From the NCBI GenBank assembly GCA_903889815.1, contig CAISYX010000264.1:1-10359 (forward strand): 10,359 bases of DNA, given 5' to 3'. This DNA is from an uncultured Gammaproteobacteria bacterium. Lineage in GTDB: Bacteria; Pseudomonadota; Gammaproteobacteria; Pseudomonadales; Pseudohongiellaceae. The notes under the pieces were generated by a model. That model saw only the letters and a list, made by a program, of their open reading frames with translations. It ran no database searches and had not been told where the DNA came from. Positions within the stretch are counted from its first letter, which is position 1. The number at the start of each line of letters is the position of its first letter. This document shows, one piece after another, positions 7,533 through 10,359 of the stretch. The position numbers were made by a program, and so were the translations under genes.

Positions 7533-7669
7533 ATTGTTCTGGTGTTTTCTGCTGCTCTCTGGCGGACGACTTGAATGGGAAGCTGGTTAGACTCCAGCGC
7601 TGCCCCCGCAACGGTAATGATCCACAGGTGTTGCCACCTGTCTCATGAGCCCGATACCAGCCAGACAAT
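7533..7669 (+). promoter_or_regulatory. Cobalamin riboswitch, compact aptamer
   Basis: Core elements of the cobalamin riboswitch are visible. GGGAAGCTGG (7577-7586) with TCCAGC (7593-7598) forms the conserved GGGAA...GGT-loop-TCC hairpin. CTGCCCCCGCAACGGTAA (7600-7617) matches the CCCGCAAC-GTAA core. AGCCCGATACCAGCC (7648-7662) is the B12 box, close to the AGCCCGAAGACCTGCC form I recall for E. coli btuB. ATTGTTCTGG (7533-7542) pairs with CCAGACAAT (7661-7669) as a closing stem with one bulged base. Between core and B12 box there is only one perfect 7-bp hairpin, ACAGGTG (7624-7630) with CACCTGT (7635-7641), in place of the usual large arm. The ligand is a cobalamin; binding should lower expression of the downstream receptor gene. 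Exact boundaries are approximate. Confidence 0.9.
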
Positions 7670-7791
7670 GCTACGCAGATGAAGCGGAGGGCTCCATCGG
7701 TGGTCGGTTCAGTCGCCCGGATTCCGTCCGGCATCGATTTTTTCCTTCCGCTCCCCCTCCCTCATGAAACTTTTTTCATTGAGGATTGCCC
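7670..7791 (+). promoter_or_regulatory. Riboswitch expression platform / btuB leader
   Basis: The 122 bases between aptamer and btuB contain several competing pairings. AGCGGAGGG (7683-7691) can pair over nine bases (one G-U) with CCTTCCGCT (7744-7752). GGAGGG (7686-7691) can instead pair with CCCTCC (7755-7760). CTCATGAA (7761-7768) pairs with TTCATTGAG (7775-7783, one bulge) and takes in the first bases of the btuB Shine-Dalgarno GAGGA (7781-7785). A 5-bp stem CCGGA/TCCGG (7717-7731) is followed six bases later by TTTTTT (7738-7743), a poor terminator geometry. Control of translation initiation therefore seems more likely than termination, but this is inference. Confidence 0.45.
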
Positions 7792-9657
7792 ATGAAACAC
7801 CGTATTCTCGTGGCTCTGGCCTGTACCACAGGTGCCACGTTATCTCCTTTCAGCTCTGTGCTTGCACAGGAAGCCACTCCGCAGGAAATCGTCATCACCT
7901 CGAGCCGTATCGAAACGCCATTGCGGCAGATCGGCACCTCTGTATCTGTGATGACAGCTGACGAAATCGCGGCGCGCGGCAGCAGTTCTCTGCTCGACAT
8001 CCTGCGCGCCATGCCCTCTGTCAGCGTGGGCAACTCTGGCGGTGCCGGGCAGATCAGCAATCTGCGCATACGTGGCGAAGAGGGCTTCCGCACGCTCACG
8101 CTGCTTGATGGCATGAAGCTGTCTGACCCCAGCGTTACCCAGGTGCAGCCCCAGCTGGAGCACCTGCTCAGCAGCGGCATCGAGCGCATCGAAATACTGC
8201 GCGGGCCGCAGGGCCTGCACTACGGCGCGGATGCCGGTGGCGTTGTCAGCATCAGCACGCGCCAGAGCAGCACCGATCTGCGCGCACATGCTGATGCGAT
8301 GACGGGCGCATTTGGCACTCGCCAGTACACAGCCAATATGAGTGCCGGCAACGCGATGGGTGACTTCTTCGTATCCGCTGCAGATTTCCGCACCGAAGGG
8401 TTCAATACGCGCAAGGCAGATACGCTGCTGCGGGACAGCGATGGCTATGACAACACCTCTCTGCATGGCCGCTTCGGCCTGCAGGCCGCCGAAGCACTGC
8501 GCATTGAGCTGGTGCTGCGCGATGTTGCCGGCGACTCCGCCTATGACAGCTGCTTTCACCCAGCGGATTTCTCCACCATCCATGACTGCGATGCCGCCTT
8601 CGAGCAAGAGGCGTCGCGACTCTCGGCCGAATACACGGCCGAATGGGGCACGCAGTCGCTGGCCCTGGGCAACACCCGGACAGAGCGCGAGAATTTCGCG
8701 CTGGGCCGCTCCTCCTATGCATCCACAGGGGAACTGGAGCGCGTGGAGTACATCGGTACCCTGACAGCCTTCGACAGCTTCCAGCTGGTGTACGGCGCAG
8801 ACGTGGAGGAAGAGGACAACAACGGCGACACGCGCACGCAGACCGGCGTGTACCTGGAGTACCTCAGCCGTTTCTCGGACACGCTGTTCATCACAGCGGG
8901 CGTGCGCCGCGATGACAACGATGACTTCGGCCGGCACACCAGTGCGCGCATCAGTGCCGCTCGCCTCTTCGCGCTGGCGGACGCCAGCGAGATAAAACTG
9001 CGCGGCAGTGTCGGCACGGGCTTCCGCGCCCCCAGCCCCTATGAATTCGCCTACAACAGCGGGCCTTTCGCCTCGGCGCCGGCCTCCTCCGCGGTGCTGA
9101 GCGAAGAACTCAGCGCGGGCTATGAGCTGGCTGTGGAATACCGCAACGTTGCGGGCGTAGAGCTGGAAGCCGTGTATTTCGATCAGCAGATCGAGGACGC
9201 CATCTATTTCGACCTGGCCGGCTACAGTGGCTACCTGCAGGACATCGGCGAGAGTGATTCCGACGGCCTGGAGCTGGCCGCCCGAATACCGCTGGCGCAG
9301 CAGTGGCTGGTGGAAGCCAACTACACCTGGAACCGCACGCGACAGCCCCAGGGCGGACAGCGCCTGCGCCGCCCGGAAGACATGGCGAATCTGGGCCTGG
9401 CCTGGGCCAGCCGCGACGAACGCTTGCAGCTGGCCGGCTTCTACCGCCAGTCCCTCGACACGGTAGACTCTCTCAACGGCACTCCCATCGCGCTGGATGA
9501 TTACGCGGTGGTGGATCTCTCGGCACGCTATACCCTGCTGCAGGGGCTGGAAGTTTATGCGCGGCTGGAGAACGCCGCGGATGCAGACTACGAGGAAGTG
9601 CTGGGTTACAACGTCGGCGGCCGCGCAGGCCATGTCGGCATCCGCTTCAACTACTGA
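7792..9657 (+). CDS. btuB: TonB-dependent outer-membrane vitamin B12 receptor
   Basis: A 621-residue outer-membrane receptor. Seen: a signal peptide MKHRILVALA...SSVLA (about 1-25), a TonB box EIVITSS (32-38), a plug domain (about 45-158) with LRIRGEE, LLDGMKLSDPS and RIEILRGPQGLHYGADAGGV, then a beta-barrel to the end with aromatic-rich strands and a terminal IRFNY suited to barrel assembly. Length is close to E. coli BtuB (614 aa). TonB-dependent receptors are hard to assign by sequence alone; the cobalamin substrate is inferred mainly from the riboswitch immediately upstream and the adenosyltransferase gene downstream. ATG at 7792 is chosen because GAGGA (7781-7785) lies six bases upstream and the signal peptide begins there; a TTG at 7786 is less likely. 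Cys254 and Cys266 are a close pair in a probable surface loop. cobO follows after 14 bases. Confidence 0.9.
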   Translation: MKHRILVALACTTGATLSPFSSVLAQEATPQEIVITSSRIETPLRQIGTSVSVMTADEIAARGSSSLLDILRAMPSVSVGNSGGAGQISNLRIRGEEGFRTLTLLDGMKLSDPSVTQVQPQLEHLLSSGIERIEILRGPQGLHYGADAGGVVSISTRQSSTDLRAHADAMTGAFGTRQYTANMSAGNAMGDFFVSAADFRTEGFNTRKADTLLRDSDGYDNTSLHGRFGLQAAEALRIELVLRDVAGDSAYDSCFHPADFSTIHDCDAAFEQEASRLSAEYTAEWGTQSLALGNTRTERENFALGRSSYASTGELERVEYIGTLTAFDSFQLVYGADVEEEDNNGDTRTQTGVYLEYLSRFSDTLFITAGVRRDDNDDFGRHTSARISAARLFALADASEIKLRGSVGTGFRAPSPYEFAYNSGPFASAPASSAVLSEELSAGYELAVEYRNVAGVELEAVYFDQQIEDAIYFDLAGYSGYLQDIGESDSDGLELAARIPLAQQWLVEANYTWNRTRQPQGGQRLRRPEDMANLGLAWASRDERLQLAGFYRQSLDTVDSLNGTPIALDDYAVVDLSARYTLLQGLEVYARLENAADADYEEVLGYNVGGRAGHVGIRFNY

Positions 9658-9671
9658 CGGGACACACACGC

Positions 9672-10280
9672 ATGGATTCGAATGCAGATCGCAACGCAAG
9701 GCACAAGCGTGCCATGCAACGCAAGAAGGCGCTGGTGGATGCGCGCATCGCAGCCGCCACTGTGGACAAGGGCCTTTTGCTGGTGCTGACCGGCAACGGC
9801 AAGGGCAAGAGTTCGTCAGCCTTCGGCATGCTGGCACGCAGCGTCGGCCATGGCCTGCGCTGCGGCGTCGTGCAGTTCATCAAGGGGCAGTGGGAGTGCG
9901 GGGAACATCTGTTGTTCCACAATCATCCCCTGGTGGAATTCCATGTCATGAACACCGGATTTACCTGGGAGACCCAGGACCGTGAGAAGGACATTGCCGC
10001 GGCGCGTGCCACATGGGTACATGCCGCCACATTGCTGCGCAACCCTGAGGTGCAGGTGGTACTGCTGGACGAACTGACCTACATGCTGACCTACGGGTAT
10101 CTGGACGCTGCTGAAGTGATCGCCGCATTGCAGGGGCGTCCGCCACAGCAACATGTGATCGTCACCGGCCGCAATGCCAGTGACGCGCTCATTGCGCTGG
10201 CTGACACCGTCAGCGAGGTGCAGGATACCAAACACGCGTTCAACAACGGCGTGCGCGTGCAGAAGGGAATCGACTACTGA
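9672..10280 (+). CDS. cobO: Corrinoid (cob(I)yrinate a,c-diamide) adenosyltransferase, CobO/BtuR type
   Basis: A 202-residue cytoplasmic enzyme that transfers the 5'-deoxyadenosyl group of ATP to cob(I)alamin or its precursors, making the coenzyme form. Seen: a helical N-terminus rich in Arg/Lys/Ala (1-30), the P-loop TGNGKGKSSSAFG (40-52), QFIKGQW (68-74), GFTWETQD (96-103), Walker B VVLLDELTY (129-137), VTGR (164-167), and the family ending KHAFNNGVRVQKGIDY (187-202). This is the CobA/CobO/BtuR family, not PduO or EutT. Length fits (E. coli BtuR 196 aa). ATG at 9672 lies 14 bases after btuB, with only a weak Shine-Dalgarno (ACGGGA), so coupling to btuB translation is plausible. No corrin-ring synthesis gene is visible here, so the gene may serve salvage of imported cobalamin or cobinamide. 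Confidence 0.95.
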   Translation: MDSNADRNARHKRAMQRKKALVDARIAAATVDKGLLLVLTGNGKGKSSSAFGMLARSVGHGLRCGVVQFIKGQWECGEHLLFHNHPLVEFHVMNTGFTWETQDREKDIAAARATWVHAATLLRNPEVQVVLLDELTYMLTYGYLDAAEVIAALQGRPPQQHVIVTGRNASDALIALADTVSEVQDTKHAFNNGVRVQKGIDY

Positions 10281-10359
10281 TGCGCGCCAGTCTCGCCGCG
10301 CTGGCAATCTCAGCCTGCCTGGTGGCGCAAAGCGGCACTGTTCTAGCGCAATCCATCAC
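10280..10359 (+). CDS. Secreted protein, N-terminus only; possible BtuF-like component
   Basis: An open frame from ATG at 10280, overlapping the last base of the cobO stop (TGATG), runs off the window after 26 codons. The visible residues MRASLAALAISACLVAQSGT then VLAQSI form a signal peptide with a hydrophobic core and a likely VLA-Q cleavage site. AAGGGA at 10263-10268 is a distant Shine-Dalgarno. Nothing of the mature protein is visible, so function cannot be read from sequence. The position in a riboswitch-headed B12 operon suggests a periplasmic cobalamin-binding protein (BtuF), but another exported protein is possible. Confidence 0.6.
   Translation, partial: MRASLAALAISACLVAQSGTVLAQSI

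Noticed and set aside
7590..7714. A kissing pair between GACT in the aptamer loop (7590-7593) and AGTC in the leader (7711-7714)
   Set aside because: Only four bases match and no clear hairpin presents AGTC in a loop, so chance cannot be excluded.
7717..7743. An intrinsic terminator in the riboswitch leader
   Set aside because: There is a T6 run, but the CCGGA/TCCGG stem is only 5 bp and ends six bases before it, a poor geometry; the translational alternative fits better.
7764..7961. A possible 65-codon leader peptide starting at the upstream ATGAAAC copy
   Set aside because: ATGAAAC occurs at 7764 and again at the true btuB start (7792), but the first copy is preceded only by a C-rich run with no Shine-Dalgarno, and the frame runs out of phase into btuB.
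7840..9837. A 665-codon open frame on the minus strand opposite btuB
   Set aside because: It is exactly antisense to a well-supported receptor gene, its product is rich in His, Gln, Arg, Cys and Ala without any recognisable domain, and it crosses the btuB-cobO junction. Long antisense frames are expected in GC-rich coding DNA.

Overview
The window looks like chromosomal DNA from a moderately GC-rich gammaproteobacterium, possibly marine or environmental. The clues are a YbiT-type ABC-F protein, a DbpA-type helicase, the adjacent xseB-ispA-dxs genes, and an outer-membrane cobalamin receptor behind a cobalamin riboswitch. Genes are tightly packed with short spacers or overlaps. No insertion sequence, phage gene, tRNA, rRNA or CRISPR array is visible.

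Region 1 (about 1-3795, + strand) is a translation and ribosome cluster. It holds ybiT (ABC-F ATPase), dbpA (DEAD-box helicase with the 23S rRNA-binding C-terminal domain) and a DTW-domain protein of the tRNA-uridine aminocarboxypropyltransferase family. ybiT and dbpA overlap by one base and the DTW gene follows 19 bases later, so they probably form one operon. The DTW gene runs 104 bp into a convergent MAPEG-family membrane protein gene (3692-4075, - strand).

Region 2 (about 4076-7434, + strand) starts with a 214-bp divergent intergenic region that carries a good sigma70-like promoter and two nested inverted repeats. Then come xseB (exonuclease VII small subunit), ispA (farnesyl diphosphate synthase, ATGA overlap with xseB) and dxs (1-deoxyxylulose-5-phosphate synthase). 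The last two are the entry step of the MEP pathway and a downstream prenyl-chain-forming step, so they supply isoprenoid precursors.

Region 3 (about 7435 to the end, + strand) is a vitamin B12 salvage unit. A 357-bp gap contains a candidate promoter, a compact cobalamin riboswitch (about 7533-7669) and a leader whose hairpins could mask the ribosome binding site. Behind it lie a BtuB-like TonB-dependent receptor, a CobO/BtuR-type corrinoid adenosyltransferase, and the first 26 codons of a secreted protein that continues past the window edge. The expected logic is that low cobalamin turns on uptake and adenosylation.

Most of the window is well-known housekeeping content. The points most worth a second look are the small riboswitch and its expression platform, the antisense-derived C-terminal tail of the DTW protein, and the nested inverted repeats before xseB. 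I see no convincing sign of an entirely new system.
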